Source: Bryobacteraceae bacterium (GTDB lineage: Bacteria > Acidobacteriota > Terriglobia > Bryobacterales > Bryobacteraceae). From it: 64,000 bases of DNA. The first letter of the stretch is position 1. Each line of letters begins with the position of its first letter. The notes below the pieces were generated by a model. The model was not told where the DNA came from. It did no database searches and saw nothing but the letters and a program-made list of their open reading frames with translations. The position numbers were made by a program, and so were the translations under genes. This document shows, piece by piece, positions 9,269 to 20,544 of the stretch. The stretch is from positions 3,356,001 to 3,420,000 of the forward strand of contig BPGD01000001.1 of assembly GCA_026002855.1 (NCBI GenBank), given 5' to 3'.

Positions 9269-10462
9269 ATGTCGCATTCCAACCCGCTTGCCTATCTTGC
9301 CGCGCAGCTTGAGGAGATGCGCGCTGCCGGAACGTATTACCGACTGAGGGAATTGCAGAGCGCCTGTGAACCGGTGTGCCGTGCCGACGGGCGCGAAGTG
9401 ATCAATCTGGCATCGAACAACTATCTGGGGCTGGCCAATCACCCGAAGCTGAAGGAGGCGGCGATCCGCGCGGTGCGGGAGCTGGGGGCCGGCACGGGCG
9501 CGGTGCGGACGATCACCGGGACGATGGCGATTCACATGGAGCTGGAGCGCCGCATTGCCGCGTTCAAGAAGACGGAGGCCTGCGTGGTGTTTCAGAGCGG
9601 ATTCGCGGCCAACGCGGGCACGGTGAGCGCCATTCTCGGGCCGGAGGACCACATCATCAGCGACGAGCTGAATCACGCGTCGATCATCGACGGCTGCCGG
9701 CTGTCGAAGGCGAAGATTCACATATTCCGTCACCGCGACGCGGCTCACGCCGGGGAGATTCTGGAGGGGCTGAAAGACGAACCTGGGCGGAAGCTGCTGA
9801 TCACCGATGGGGTGTTTTCGATGGACGGCGACATTGGCCCGCTGCCGGAGCTTGTGGAGATCGCCGAGAAGTACGGGGCGATCATGATGGTGGACGACGC
9901 GCACGCATCGGGCGTGCTGGGCCGCAACGGGCGCGGAACGGTGGATCATTTTGGGGTTCACGGGCGGGTGCAGGTGCAGGTGGGGACGCTGAGCAAGGCG
10001 ATCGGGGTGCTGGGCGGGTATGTGTGCGGCAGCCGGGACCTGATCGAATACCTGTATCACCGGGCGCGGCCGTTCCTGTTTTCGACCTCTCACCCGCCGG
10101 CGGTGACGGCGGCGTGCATGGCGGCGTTCGAGCTGCTGGAGGAAGAACCGGAGCGGATCGAGCGGCTGTGGGACAACACGCGGTACTTCAAGGCGGCGCT
10201 GCGGGATCGGGGATTTGACACGGGGGCGAGCGAGACGCCGATCACGCCGATCCTGGTGGGGGAGGCGGCGACCGCGCACCGGTTTTCCGCGGAGCTGTTT
10301 GAGGAGGGGCTGTGGGCGACGGGCATCGGGTATCCGACGGTGCCGCGGGGCAAGGCACGGATCCGCACGATCGTCACGGCCGCCCATACGCGCCAACATC
10401 TGGACCGGGCGGTGGAGATTTTGGCCCGGGTGGCGCGGCGGATGGGGATTCTGCCCGGGTGA
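9269..10462 (+). CDS. kbl: Glycine C-acetyltransferase / 2-amino-3-ketobutyrate CoA ligase family
   Basis: PLP-dependent alpha-oxoamine synthase, 397 aa. Family landmarks are NLASNNYLGLANHP, GTGAVRTITGTMAIH, SDELNHASIIDG, the PLP-binding DDAHASGVLG and the Schiff-base lysine in VGTLSKAIGVLGGYV. Kbl, BioF and related acyltransferases are close. The residues after the lysine and the overall match favour Kbl (threonine breakdown to glycine and acetyl-CoA), but no threonine dehydrogenase gene is adjacent, so BioF-like activity cannot be excluded. The 3' end overlaps the convergent GT39 gene by 89 nt. Confidence 0.85.
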   Translation: MSHSNPLAYLAAQLEEMRAAGTYYRLRELQSACEPVCRADGREVINLASNNYLGLANHPKLKEAAIRAVRELGAGTGAVRTITGTMAIHMELERRIAAFKKTEACVVFQSGFAANAGTVSAILGPEDHIISDELNHASIIDGCRLSKAKIHIFRHRDAAHAGEILEGLKDEPGRKLLITDGVFSMDGDIGPLPELVEIAEKYGAIMMVDDAHASGVLGRNGRGTVDHFGVHGRVQVQVGTLSKAIGVLGGYVCGSRDLIEYLYHRARPFLFSTSHPPAVTAACMAAFELLEEEPERIERLWDNTRYFKAALRDRGFDTGASETPITPILVGEAATAHRFSAELFEEGLWATGIGYPTVPRGKARIRTIVTAAHTRQHLDRAVEILARVARRMGILPG

Positions 10463-11885
10463 GCGGAGGCTCGAACAGCAGCAGCCGGTTGAAGTAGTGG
10501 TTGCGGACGCCGGGGCAGGCGAGAAGGGTCTCGCGCTGGCGCCATCCGGCTGCCTGGAGGAGCTGGAGCAGGATCTGGCACGAGGGGCTCTCCGTGTCGG
10601 CGACGACGAAGACCCGGCGAGCGGGCGAGGCGAGGAGTTCGCGCGCCTCTGCCTGCAATTGTTGTGGGGTCTGCCGGCCTTCATAGCCGGGGTGTGCGTC
10701 GATCTCGGCGGGGAAGGATCGGCGTTGCGGGGCCGGGGCGGGCCAGTGGTACTCGATGGGCTTGCGCGTCAACCGGCAAAAGAGGACGGTGTCGTGAGCG
10801 GAGGCGCGGGCGGCGAGCATGCGGGCGGCCTCGCGGCTGTTGCATTCGGCGCCGGTGTGAGGCCACCAGAGCCAGATGGAAGCGACGGCGAACGCGGCGC
10901 CGGGAAGCACGCCCGAGGTCCAGCGGCCGAGCGGTGCGAGCGCGACGGCGAGGAACGGCGCGGCGATGATCGTGAAGCGGGCATTGAGCAGGGGTCTCCA
11001 CAGGGAGAGGATCCCGGGCAGAGCGAGCGTGAGCAGCGCGGCGGCGGCAGCGGCGCGCGCCTCGCGGGGCCATGAGGGGGCGGCAGGGCGGCGCGACCAG
11101 CCGAGTGCGACGAGCGCGATGGGCAGCGCGGCGAGCACGAAGACGAGGTGCGAAGTGGCGATGAGGGCCCAGGAGGCGAAGTCTGTGGGGGGAACCCAGG
11201 CGAGGTGGGCGGTGCGGTTTGTGAGCTGGTCCCAGGCGGTGCGGCCCCAGATGGCCGCCCAGACAGCGGTTCCTGCTGTCCACGGAATGGCGAGGCGGAC
11301 GGCGGCGCGTTGATGGACGATGACCGACCAGGCGGCGAGTCCGACGAGGAACAGGCCGAAGAAATGATGGGTGCAGAGGCCGGCGGCGACGGCCGAGCCG
11401 GCCAGCACGGCCCAGCCGGGCCGGGTGCTGCGGAGCCAGCGGTCTGAGGAGAGCCAGGCGAGCAGGCACAGGAGCGCCAGCAGCGCGTACATGCGTCCGT
11501 AGACGGACATCATCAGGAGGATGCCATTGGCGGCGAAGAACCAGGCCGACCACGGGGAGAGGGCGGGCGAGGAAGGGATGAGCCAGCCGGCCACGCAGAC
11601 GGCGGCGACCGCCATGAGAAGGGAGAAGGTCCGCAGGGAGACAAGGCCCGGCCCGGTGAGGGCGAACCAGGCTTTGACCAGCAGGTAGTGCAGTGGGGGA
11701 TGGACGTCGGCCTGAAGGCAGGCCCAGAGGTCGGGCCAGGGTCTGGAGGCCGCCTCGAGGGTGAAGATTTCATCGGAGAGCGCCGGAGCGAAGAGAAGGG
11801 GCGCGAGGACGGCGGCGAGAAGGGCCGCGGCGGACAGGATGATGCAGATGCGGGCCTTTGTTGCCACTTCATAGAAGATCGGCAT
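10374..11885 (-). CDS. Polytopic glycosyltransferase family 39 (ArnT/PMT-like) membrane protein
   Basis: Predicted inner-membrane glycosyltransferase using a lipid-linked sugar donor. The first helix (residues about 12-33) is followed by an extracytoplasmic loop with SDEIFTLEAASRPWPD and ADVHPPLHYLLVKAWF, the acidic/His motif of the GT39/ArnT group. About ten further hydrophobic segments run to residue 340, then a soluble C-terminal region. The last 30 residues are Pro/Ser-rich and overlap the end of the kbl gene, an unusually long convergent overlap. The acceptor is unknown. Confidence 0.75.
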   Translation of the reverse strand: MPIFYEVATKARICIILSAAALLAAVLAPLLFAPALSDEIFTLEAASRPWPDLWACLQADVHPPLHYLLVKAWFALTGPGLVSLRTFSLLMAVAAVCVAGWLIPSSPALSPWSAWFFAANGILLMMSVYGRMYALLALLCLLAWLSSDRWLRSTRPGWAVLAGSAVAAGLCTHHFFGLFLVGLAAWSVIVHQRAAVRLAIPWTAGTAVWAAIWGRTAWDQLTNRTAHLAWVPPTDFASWALIATSHLVFVLAALPIALVALGWSRRPAAPSWPREARAAAAAALLTLALPGILSLWRPLLNARFTIIAAPFLAVALAPLGRWTSGVLPGAAFAVASIWLWWPHTGAECNSREAARMLAARASAHDTVLFCRLTRKPIEYHWPAPAPQRRSFPAEIDAHPGYEGRQTPQQLQAEARELLASPARRVFVVADTESPSCQILLQLLQAAGWRQRETLLACPGVRNHYFNRLLLFEPPLTRAESPSAAPPGPKSPPPGPDVGAYGRP

Positions 11886-12037
11886 GTTGGGGTTCGGGCA
11901 TTAGCGTCTGCGGAGTGAGACTTTTCCAGATGGCGAACTAAGGTTTCACACGGATTTGTGTAGAACCGGCGTACCGTTACGCTTGATCTAGCAACGGACA
12001 CCGGTTGCGAATTCGGGAGAGGAGAAAGAGAGAAGAC

Positions 12038-12235
12038 ATGAAGAAGCTGAACAACCTGATCTGGAAGCTGCGGATTTACAAGGACACCCGCGGCCAGGAC
12101 CTGATCGAGTATGCGCTGATGGTTGGTTTCATCGCCGTGGCCGCGGGCGCGGTCATTCCGGGCGTGGTCACCAGCATCCGGAGCATTTTCGAGAGGATCT
12201 CGGGCGCTCTGGTCAACAGCGCCAACCAGACCTAA
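12038..12235 (+). CDS. Flp-type IVb pilin
   Basis: 65-aa prepilin of the Flp/Fap family that builds tad-type adhesive pili. After a short basic leader (MKKLNNLIWKLRIYKDTRG) comes the class III prepilin cleavage motif G/QDLIEYALM with the invariant Glu at +5, then a hydrophobic helix (VGFIAVAAGAVIPGVVTSI). The start is ATG 12038 with a GGAG/AGAGAAG purine-rich site upstream; an in-frame ATG at 12005 lacks such a site. No tad assembly genes lie in the window, so the pilin is detached from its secretion operon. Confidence 0.9.
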   Translation: MKKLNNLIWKLRIYKDTRGQDLIEYALMVGFIAVAAGAVIPGVVTSIRSIFERISGALVNSANQT

Positions 12236-12257
12236 CCCTTTCGTTCCACCGGAAGCG

Positions 12258-12305
12258 GAGGGCCGGCGGTTCCGCCGAGGCGGGGCCGCCGGCCCTCTCT
12301 TTATT
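12258..12305 (+). terminator. Rho-independent terminator of the Flp pilin gene
   Basis: A perfect 12-bp stem, GAGGGCCGGCGG (12258-12269) with CCGCCGGCCCTC (12286-12297), is followed by a T-rich run (TCTTTATTT). It lies 23 nt after the pilin stop. Such a strong terminator fits a highly expressed single-gene pilin transcript. Confidence 0.85.
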
Positions 12306-12397
12306 TGGGAGATTCCGGGATCTGTCTGCCGTGCCGGGACGCAAGGTCCAAGGCGCGGGCTTTCATTGCCGGCGCGGCCGTGATAGTTTCTGGAGCC

Positions 12398-13585
12398 ATG
12401 GCGAGGCCATTGCGACGGAGAGATTTTTTGCTGGGGCTGCTCGGGTTGCCGAGGATGCGCGTCACGCGGGTGCGGCTGTACCGTTCGCCGATCTCGCGGC
12501 CGATGATCAACCAGAGCTTTCATGTGGTGACGGTGGAGACGGACGCCGGCATTACCGGCATCGGCGAGGGAGGCACGCCGGATCTGATCCGGCAGGCGGC
12601 GCCGTTGCTGATTGGGGAAGACGCGCGGCAGACGGATGCGCTGTGGCAACTGATGTACCGTGGGCTGTTTTATCCGGCGGGCCGGGAGATGCTGGACGCG
12701 ATTGGAGCGCTGGACATGGCGCTGTGGGACATCCGGGCCAAGGCGCTGAACGTGCCGCTGTATCAGATATTGGGCGGAAAATCGCGGGAATATATCGAGT
12801 GTTATTCGACGGCATTTCCGCGCAAAGGGTCGCTGCGGGAGACGGCGCGGGCATGCATTGAAGCGGGGTTCCGGGTCTACCGCACGTCGGTGGCCGATCC
12901 CGACCAGGGCGCGCCGTTTGACGCCCGGGCCATGGTGAAGCGGACGGTGGAGCAGTGCCGCGAGATCCGCGAGGGGGTGGGAGCGGATGGCGGATGGGCG
13001 ATTGATTATCACACGCGGCTTGATTTCGCCGATGCGGTGCGGCTGAGCGCGCAGCTTGAACCGCTGGAGCCGGTTTTTGCCGAAGACCTGGTGCGGAGCG
13101 AGAACAAGTCCATCTATCGCCAGTTGCGCGGGGCGGTGCGTCTTCCGATTGCAGTTGGGGAGCAGTTCGGCGACCGGTGGGAGATTCATGAGCTGGTTGA
13201 GGAGCACCTGATCGACTGGTGCCGGGTGTCGCTGCCGAACTGCGGCGGCATCACCGAGTTCATGAAGATCTGCGCGCTGTGCGAGACGCACTATGTGGGC
13301 ATGGCCCCGCACTTTACCGGGCCGGTGGGCGAGGCGGCGCTGGTGCACTGCCTGCTGGGCTATCCGGGGCCGGTGCTGATGGAGATGCTGGGCGACGGGC
13401 GGCGGGATGTGCCGTATCTGGCGGAGCACTATGATTTCCGCAACGGAAAGCTTTGGCCGAACGAGCGGCCGGGGCTTGGCGTGACGTTTGATTCTTCGCG
13501 CGTGCCGATGGTGGCTGAAGTGACGGAAGGCGCCAAGCCGCTGCCGATTTTCCGCCGTCCGGACGGATCGCTGACGAACTGGTGA
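12398..13585 (+). CDS. Mandelate racemase/muconate lactonizing enzyme family protein, Tat-like leader
   Basis: Enolase-superfamily enzyme, probably a sugar-acid dehydratase or epimerase (395 aa). The N-terminal capping domain (VTVETDAGITGIGEGG) is followed by the barrel: DMALWDIRAKALNVPLYQILGGK, WAIDYHTRLDFADA (metal-ligand region), EPVFAEDL and LPIAVGEQFGDRW, with APHFTGP near the C-terminus. The substrate cannot be assigned. The start MARPLRRRDFLLGLLGLP (ATG 12398) contains RRRDFLLG, resembling a twin-arginine signal, so the enzyme may be exported folded; this is unusual for the superfamily and is inference. Confidence 0.82.
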   Translation: MARPLRRRDFLLGLLGLPRMRVTRVRLYRSPISRPMINQSFHVVTVETDAGITGIGEGGTPDLIRQAAPLLIGEDARQTDALWQLMYRGLFYPAGREMLDAIGALDMALWDIRAKALNVPLYQILGGKSREYIECYSTAFPRKGSLRETARACIEAGFRVYRTSVADPDQGAPFDARAMVKRTVEQCREIREGVGADGGWAIDYHTRLDFADAVRLSAQLEPLEPVFAEDLVRSENKSIYRQLRGAVRLPIAVGEQFGDRWEIHELVEEHLIDWCRVSLPNCGGITEFMKICALCETHYVGMAPHFTGPVGEAALVHCLLGYPGPVLMEMLGDGRRDVPYLAEHYDFRNGKLWPNERPGLGVTFDSSRVPMVAEVTEGAKPLPIFRRPDGSLTNW

Positions 13586-13664
13586 GAGGCGATGCCGCGG
13601 CGGCTCGAAAGTCCGGGGCGCGATTGTGCCAGGATGCAGAAGAGCCCCTGAGGGGCCGGCCGCG

Positions 13665-14372
13665 ATGAGGAACGGGAATGCACAGCGAGTGGACGACGAG
13701 GCGCCGCTGCGGGGCGTGAATCTGGCCAAGAGCTATGCGACGCCTGGGGGCGAGCTGCTGGTGTTCAGCGGGGTGAACGTCGAGGTGCGGCGCGGGGAGC
13801 GGGTAGCGCTGACGGGGGAGAGCGGGACGGGCAAATCGACGCTGCTGCACCTGCTGGGCCTGCTGGACGCGCCGACGGCGGGGGCGGTGCTGGTGCACGG
13901 GCAGGAGGCGAGTTCGCTGCCGGAAGAGAAGCTGGCGGAGCTGCGCAACCGCTCGATCGGGTTCGTGTGGCAGATGAACACGCTGCTGGCTGAATTCACC
14001 GCCCTGGAGAACGCGATGATGCCGCTGCTGATTCGCGGGGTGCGGAAGGCCGAGGCGGAGGAGAAGGCGCGCGGGCTGCTTGGCGAGGTGGGCCTCGAGG
14101 CGCGGGCGGGGCATCTGGCGGGGGAGCTGAGCGGAGGCGAGCAGCAGCGGGTGGCGCTGGCGCGCGCGCTGGCCGGGGATCCGGCGATTCTGCTGGCCGA
14201 TGAGCCGACCGGGAATCTGGACGAGCGGACGGCGGCGCAGGTGATGGAGCTGATGGAACGCGTGCACGAGAGCCGGCGGCTGGCGACGCTGTATGTGACG
14301 CACAACCGCGAGTTCGCCCGCAGGGCCCACCGCGTGCTGCGGCTGGAAGGAGGGCGGCTGCGGGAGGAGTGA
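13665..14372 (+). CDS. ABC transporter ATP-binding protein, LolD/MacB type
   Basis: ATPase subunit of an FtsX-type (MacB/LolCDE) transporter. It has Walker A GESGTGKST, Q-loop VWQMNTLL, signature LSGGEQQRVALARAL, Walker B ILLADEPTGNLDE and an H-loop in VTHNREFARRAHR. About 235 aa from ATG 13665; a GTG at 13690 is out of frame and an upstream ATG at 13626 is in frame but lacks a good ribosome site. No permease is adjacent. The two FtsX permeases at 19282-21788 lack an ATPase, so partnership with this subunit is possible but unproven. Confidence 0.88.
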   Translation: MRNGNAQRVDDEAPLRGVNLAKSYATPGGELLVFSGVNVEVRRGERVALTGESGTGKSTLLHLLGLLDAPTAGAVLVHGQEASSLPEEKLAELRNRSIGFVWQMNTLLAEFTALENAMMPLLIRGVRKAEAEEKARGLLGEVGLEARAGHLAGELSGGEQQRVALARALAGDPAILLADEPTGNLDERTAAQVMELMERVHESRRLATLYVTHNREFARRAHRVLRLEGGRLREE

Positions 14373-14757
14373 GCGGCGAATAACGATCGCGGCCGGCGGC
14401 CGGAGTTTTCAAGCTGATGCTGCTGGGGGAAGACGGGGCGCGCCGGATGCCGCCATCGACTGGCACGGCACGAGGTGTTCAAAGGAGGAGTGCGAATGCC
14501 GGGTGGCCGTGCAGGGGATCGGCCGTTCATTCGCCTTGACGGGAGAGCTTGCATTGCGGCTCAGAAGCGCCCTTGCGGGGGCGAGGGCGAGCCTGGTACT
14601 TTCCCGTCGCCGAAGGGGAACGGAATGCATCTTACAATCTAGATAGGAGCTGCCGGCGCCAGGTTGTCTTCCCGTTCGCGCTCATCCGCCGGCAGAACCT
14701 GGGAGACCCGGGCGCGTTCCTGATTGGTTCCGGGTTTCCGGGAGAGGCTGAACGAGT
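14373..14757. other. Intergenic region upstream of clpC, no gene seen
   Basis: 385 nt between the ABC ATPase and clpC. No convincing ORF, tRNA or strong hairpin was found. The clpC promoter should lie here, but I could not identify -35/-10 boxes or a CIRCE or CtsR operator with confidence. Confidence 0.4.
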
Positions 14758-17235
14758 ATGTTTGAACGTTACACGGAAAAGGCGAGAAGGGTGATCTTCT
14801 TCGCCCGGTACGAGGCCTGCCAGTTCGGCAGTCCCTACATTGAGACCGAGCATCTGCTGCTCGGCCTGCTGAGGGAAGACAAGCTCCTGGCGAACCGTTT
14901 TCTGCGGTCGCAGGCCAACATTGAGTCGATCAAGAAGGAGATCGAGGCACGGACAGCGACGCGGGAGAAGGTGCCGACGACGGTGGACCTGCCGCTGTCG
15001 ACCGAGTCCAAGCGGGTGCTGGCCTATGCGGCGGAAGAGGCCGAGCGGCTGGGGCACAAGCACATTGGCACGGAGCACCTGCTGCTGGGGCTGTTGCGGG
15101 AAGACAAGTGCTTTGCGGCCGAGCTGCTGCATGAGCGGGGCCTGCGGCTGAACCACGTGCGGGAAGAGATTGCGCGCGCCACGGGCGAGAAGAGCGCGCC
15201 GGCGGCGCGTGCGTCGAAGGAATCGTCGCTGCTCAATGAATTCAGCCGGGACCTGACGCAGGCGGCCGCCGACGGGCAACTGGATCCGCTGATCGGGCGC
15301 GATTATGAGCTGGAGCGCGTGATCCAGATTCTGTGCCGGCGGACGAAGAACAATCCGGTGTTGATTGGCGAGCCGGGGGTTGGCAAGACGGCGATTGTGG
15401 AGGGGCTGGCGCAGCGCATTGTGGACGGCGAGGTGCCGAGCTTTCTGGCCGACAAGCGGATTCTGGCGCTGGACCTGAGCCTGATTGTGGCGGGGACGAA
15501 GTACCGCGGCCAGTTTGAGGAGCGGCTCAAGACGATCATGAAGGAGCTGATGGAGAGCCAGAACGCCATCATCTTCATCGACGAGCTGCACACGCTGGTG
15601 GGCGCGGGTTCGGCCGAAGGGTCGCTGGACGCGGCCAACATTCTGAAGCCGGCGCTGAGCCGGGGCGAGATCCAGTGTATTGGGGCAACGACGCCGGCCG
15701 AGTATCGCAAGAGCATTGAGAAAGACCGGTCGCTGGAGCGGCGCTTCCAGGCGGTGAAGGTGCCGCCGCCGTCGGAGGAGGACGCGTGCCGGATCCTGTT
15801 CGGGATCAAGGAGCGGTATGAGAAGTTCCACGCGGTGGCTTACACCGACGAGGCGATCCGCACGGCCGTTTACGCTTCGAGCCGTTTCATTCCGGACCGA
15901 TTCCTGCCGGACAAGGCGATTGACCTGATCGACGAGGCGGGTGCGCGGGTGAAGCTGAAGCAGACGACGCTGCCGCCGGAGGTGGCCGAGGTGCAGAAGC
16001 GGATCAAGTTCATCGTGCACCGGATGGAGACGGCGATCGCCAACCACGAGTTTGAGAAGGCGCGGTTTTACAGCGACGAAGAGCGCCGCGAGCGGGAAAA
16101 CCTGCGGCAGCTTCGGGAGAAGTACAACCTGGACGACACGGCCACGGGGGTCGTGACGAAGGAAGACATCGAGGAAGTGGTGGCGCGCTGGACGGGCGTG
16201 CCGGTGACGGCGATCAAGGAAGAAGAGGCGCAGAAGCTGCTGCGGATCGAGCAGGAGCTGCACAAGCGGGTGGTGAGCCAGGACAAGGCGATCAACGCGC
16301 TGGCGAGGGCCATCCGGCGTTCGCGCGCGGGGCTGAAGTCGCCGAAGCGGCCGGCGGGATGCTTCCTGTTCCTCGGGCCGACGGGCGTGGGCAAGACGGA
16401 AGTGGCCAAGGCGCTGGCGGAGTTTCTGTTCGGCAGCGAGAAGGCGCTGATCCGTTTCGACATGAGCGAGTTCATGGAGAAGCACTCGGTGTCGAAGCTG
16501 ATCGGGTCGCCGCCGGGCTATGTGGGCTATGAAGAGGGCGGCCAGCTGACCGAGCGCGTGAAGCGGAACCCGTATTCGATCATCCTGCTGGACGAGATCG
16601 AGAAGGCGCACCCGGACGTCTACAACATTCTGCTTCAGGTGTTCGAGGACGGGCAGTTGACCGACGGGCTTGGCAATACGGTCGACTTCAAGAACACGAT
16701 CATCATCATGACGTCGAACCTGGGAGCGCGCTTCCTGGACAAGCGGGGCCAGCTTGGCTTCCACGCGCAGGAGACGGCGGGCATCCCGCAAAAGGTGGAA
16801 GAGATGGTCCAGAGCGAGGTGAAACGGGCCTTCAATCCGGAGTTTCTGAACCGTCTGGACGAGATCATCCTGTTCACGTCGCTCACCGACGAGGACCTGC
16901 TGAAGATCATCGACCTGATGGTGGGCCAGCTCAACCAGAACCTGGCCGCGAAGGGGATCAAGGTGCGGCTGCATCCGGACGCGTCGAAGTACATTCTCGA
17001 GAAGACATGTTCGGACCGCAGCTATGGCGCGCGGCCGCTGCGGCGGGCCTTGCAGAAGTATGTGGAGGACCCGCTGTCGGAGGCGCTCATCCAGGGCGTG
17101 ATCCGGGAGAACTCCGAGTACGAGGTGTATCTCGGCGACACGGGGATCTTCTGCCGGCAGATTTCGCCCGAGGGGGACGTGGCGACGGTGGGTGCGGGTT
17201 CGGGGCCGCAGCCGATTTCGCTGTATCCGTTCTGA
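14758..17235 (+). CDS. clpC: ATP-dependent Clp protease ATPase subunit ClpC
   Basis: Hexameric AAA+ unfoldase that feeds ClpP. The 825-aa protein has two N-terminal Clp-N repeats ([33 protein letters not shown]), AAA-1 with GEPGVGKT and [18 protein letters not shown], a middle coiled-coil/UVR-like segment (about residues 420-470), AAA-2 with [16 protein letters not shown] and [19 protein letters not shown], and a C-terminal D2-small domain. The ATG start matches the family. No mcsA, mcsB or ctsR neighbours are present, so this is a stand-alone clpC with its own terminator. Confidence 0.96.
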   Translation: MFERYTEKARRVIFFARYEACQFGSPYIETEHLLLGLLREDKLLANRFLRSQANIESIKKEIEARTATREKVPTTVDLPLSTESKRVLAYAAEEAERLGHKHIGTEHLLLGLLREDKCFAAELLHERGLRLNHVREEIARATGEKSAPAARASKESSLLNEFSRDLTQAAADGQLDPLIGRDYELERVIQILCRRTKNNPVLIGEPGVGKTAIVEGLAQRIVDGEVPSFLADKRILALDLSLIVAGTKYRGQFEERLKTIMKELMESQNAIIFIDELHTLVGAGSAEGSLDAANILKPALSRGEIQCIGATTPAEYRKSIEKDRSLERRFQAVKVPPPSEEDACRILFGIKERYEKFHAVAYTDEAIRTAVYASSRFIPDRFLPDKAIDLIDEAGARVKLKQTTLPPEVAEVQKRIKFIVHRMETAIANHEFEKARFYSDEERRERENLRQLREKYNLDDTATGVVTKEDIEEVVARWTGVPVTAIKEEEAQKLLRIEQELHKRVVSQDKAINALARAIRRSRAGLKSPKRPAGCFLFLGPTGVGKTEVAKALAEFLFGSEKALIRFDMSEFMEKHSVSKLIGSPPGYVGYEEGGQLTERVKRNPYSIILLDEIEKAHPDVYNILLQVFEDGQLTDGLGNTVDFKNTIIIMTSNLGARFLDKRGQLGFHAQETAGIPQKVEEMVQSEVKRAFNPEFLNRLDEIILFTSLTDEDLLKIIDLMVGQLNQNLAAKGIKVRLHPDASKYILEKTCSDRSYGARPLRRALQKYVEDPLSEALIQGVIRENSEYEVYLGDTGIFCRQISPEGDVATVGAGSGPQPISLYPF

Positions 17236-17256
17236 GAGAGTCCCTTGTCTGCCATG

Positions 17257-17290
17257 AAGCGGCGGGGCCTGATGCCCCGCCGCTTTTTTC
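17257..17290 (+). terminator. Rho-independent terminator of clpC
   Basis: Perfect 12-bp stem AAGCGGCGGGGC (17257-17268) with GCCCCGCCGCTT (17274-17285), 5-nt loop, running into TTTTTT. It lies 21 nt after the clpC stop, between clpC and the convergent LarA-like gene. Confidence 0.9.
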
Positions 17291-17298
17291 GTGCCGCA

Positions 17299-18573
17299 TC
17301 AGCGGGTGTCGCGGAGCCATTCGGCCAGATGGCCCGACGGGTCGAATTCGAGCGGGCGGGGCGGCGCCACGAGTTCGACGTGAGGTTGAGCGAGGGCCTG
17401 CGGAAGGAGATTTTCGGAGAGGGCGAGCAGGGTGAGGTCCTGGGTATTGCGGATCCAGGCGAGGGCGAGGTCCGAGCCGCGCAGTTTGCCGGTGGTGCGG
17501 GCGAGCGCGTGGAGGCAGTCGCGGTCCGAGCGGAAGGTGGCGGGGATCTTCAGGCAGGCGAGGGCGCCGGAAGTGAGCCCGTTGACGTAGGTGGGCCGCT
17601 TTCTCATGGCGCGGACGAGACGCGCGAGGACGGCGTCGGCCATGCCGATGCCGATGGCGTTGCCGTAGCTGAGGGGATGGAGGCCGCGGGCGATGACCCG
17701 GCCGACTCTGGGGGCGAAGGGCCAGGGATTGACGTTGCCGTGGATGTCGCGGTTGATGATTTTGGGGTCCATGCCGGAGCCGGACCAGTTTTTGCCGATT
17801 TCGTCGACGAGGAGGAGGTCGACTTCGTTGACGGGGAGGCGCGGCATCCAGGACTTGACGAGTTCGAGGAGCTCTTCTTCGCGACGCTCCATGATGGAAG
17901 CGGGGACGAATTCGACGTGGGCGACGTCGTGCCAGGCGTCCTCAAGGATCGCCAGTCCGCCGGCGATTTTTCCGGTGGCGAGGACGAGTCGGCCGACGGA
18001 GCGGATGACGGTCTCGAGGCCGAGGCGGTGGCCGTGGGCGTGGTAGATCTGCGCGCCGGCGTACTTGCCGAGTCCGATGGCCATCATTTTGAACAAACCG
18101 CTTTCAAGCCGGCCGGCGAAATCGGTGTGCCACTTGACGCGGGCGACGAGAAGAATGGCGTCGGCCTGAAGGGCGAGGTGGTCGGCGACGACATCGATGC
18201 CTTCCGCGGTGCGGCCGAGTTCGACGACGGCGAGCGAGCTGCGCACGGGGCAGCCGATGCGGTCCGGGGTGAGGAGGAATTTGGCGAGGACCTGAGCCTG
18301 ACCTTTGGCGGTGGCGGCGCCGTGGCTGCCCATGGCGGGGAACAGGAACGGCCGGAGGCCGCGCTCCTTGAGGCAGGCGATGAGGGTGGCGACAATGGCG
18401 TCGATCTGCGCGATGCCGCGGCTGCCCACGCCCACGGCGACGGAAGCGCCCACAGGGAGCGTTGACAGCGCCTCGTTGTGCATGGCGGCGCGGACGGCGG
18501 CGGCCACGTCGCCGACGGAGCGGTGCGGAAAATTCTGCCTGACGATGGCACAGCGGGGCAGGTCCATGCCCAC
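17299..18573 (-). CDS. LarA-like (DUF2088, lactate-racemase fold) protein
   Basis: Resembles the N-terminal domain family of nickel-pincer lactate racemase. Visible landmarks are VGVGSRGIAQIDAIV, PFLFPAMGSHGAAT, KWHTDFAGRLESGLFKMMAIGLGKY and VDEIGKNWSGSGMDP. At 424 aa it is about the length of LarA. No larB, larC or larE maturation genes are nearby, so a nickel cofactor and racemase activity are uncertain. Start could be Met1 (18573) or Met3 (18567). Divergent from ribE with 57 nt between starts. Confidence 0.65.
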   Translation of the reverse strand: MGMDLPRCAIVRQNFPHRSVGDVAAAVRAAMHNEALSTLPVGASVAVGVGSRGIAQIDAIVATLIACLKERGLRPFLFPAMGSHGAATAKGQAQVLAKFLLTPDRIGCPVRSSLAVVELGRTAEGIDVVADHLALQADAILLVARVKWHTDFAGRLESGLFKMMAIGLGKYAGAQIYHAHGHRLGLETVIRSVGRLVLATGKIAGGLAILEDAWHDVAHVEFVPASIMERREEELLELVKSWMPRLPVNEVDLLLVDEIGKNWSGSGMDPKIINRDIHGNVNPWPFAPRVGRVIARGLHPLSYGNAIGIGMADAVLARLVRAMRKRPTYVNGLTSGALACLKIPATFRSDRDCLHALARTTGKLRGSDLALAWIRNTQDLTLLALSENLLPQALAQPHVELVAPPRPLEFDPSGHLAEWLRDTR

Positions 18574-18630
18574 ATTCTATGGGCGCGCGGGCGGCCGCAG
18601 GAGGGAACGCGGATCGGATACGGTGGAGAT

Positions 18631-19275
18631 ATGTTCACCGGCATTGTCGAAGAGACGGGCGTGGTGGCCGGACTGGAGCCGCGCGCTGGCGGGGCGCGAA
18701 TCCAGGTGGAGTGTTCGCTGGTCACGGAAGGACTGAGGGAAGGCGACAGCGTCTGCGTCAGCGGGGCGTGTCTGACGGCCGTTGAGATCCGCGCCGGCGG
18801 GTTTGCCGCCGATGTGTCGCGCGAGACGCTGGAGCGGACGACGCTGGGCGAGGCAAGGATGGGGACGCTGGTGAATCTGGAACGCGCGCTGCCGGCCAGC
18901 GGGCGGCTGGGGGGACACATTGTGCAGGGGCATGTGGACGGCGTGGGCGTGATCCGGCGGTTTGAGGAGCGCGGCGGCGGCGACTGGTGGCTGGAGGTGG
19001 AAGCGCCCGAGGAAGTGGCGCCGTATCTGGTGTACAAGGGCTCGATCGCGGTGGACGGCATCAGCCTCACGGTTGCGCGCGTGGACGGGCCGGTGTTTGC
19101 GGTGGCGGTGATCCCGCACACCTGGCGGAACACGACGCTGCGGAGCGCGCGGCCGGGCCGGCGCGTGAATCTGGAGACGGACATTCTGGCCAAGTACGTG
19201 GCGAAGCTGCTGGAGCGGTTGGAGGCGCGGCCGGAGAGACTGACGGTGGAGAAGCTGCGCCAGCTTGGCTATTGA
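18631..19275 (+). CDS. ribE: Riboflavin synthase, alpha chain
   Basis: Dismutates two 6,7-dimethyl-8-ribityllumazines to riboflavin. The 214-aa protein starts MFTGIVEETG (ATG 18631) and contains two lumazine-binding repeats: VSGACLTAVEI...GHIVQGHVDGVG in the first and the matching KGSIAVDGISLTVARV in the second, followed by IPHTWRNTTL. Length and motifs are normal. No other rib genes are adjacent, and no FMN riboswitch is visible in the short upstream gap. Confidence 0.94.
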   Translation: MFTGIVEETGVVAGLEPRAGGARIQVECSLVTEGLREGDSVCVSGACLTAVEIRAGGFAADVSRETLERTTLGEARMGTLVNLERALPASGRLGGHIVQGHVDGVGVIRRFEERGGGDWWLEVEAPEEVAPYLVYKGSIAVDGISLTVARVDGPVFAVAVIPHTWRNTTLRSARPGRRVNLETDILAKYVAKLLERLEARPERLTVEKLRQLGY

Positions 19276-19281
19276 CGCTGA

Positions 19282-20540
<1,259 letters not shown>

Positions 20541-20544
<4 letters not shown>

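Noticed and set aside
14632-16974. 780-aa minus-strand ORF opposite clpC
   Set aside because: Arg/His/Leu-rich shadow of clpC with no recognisable domain.
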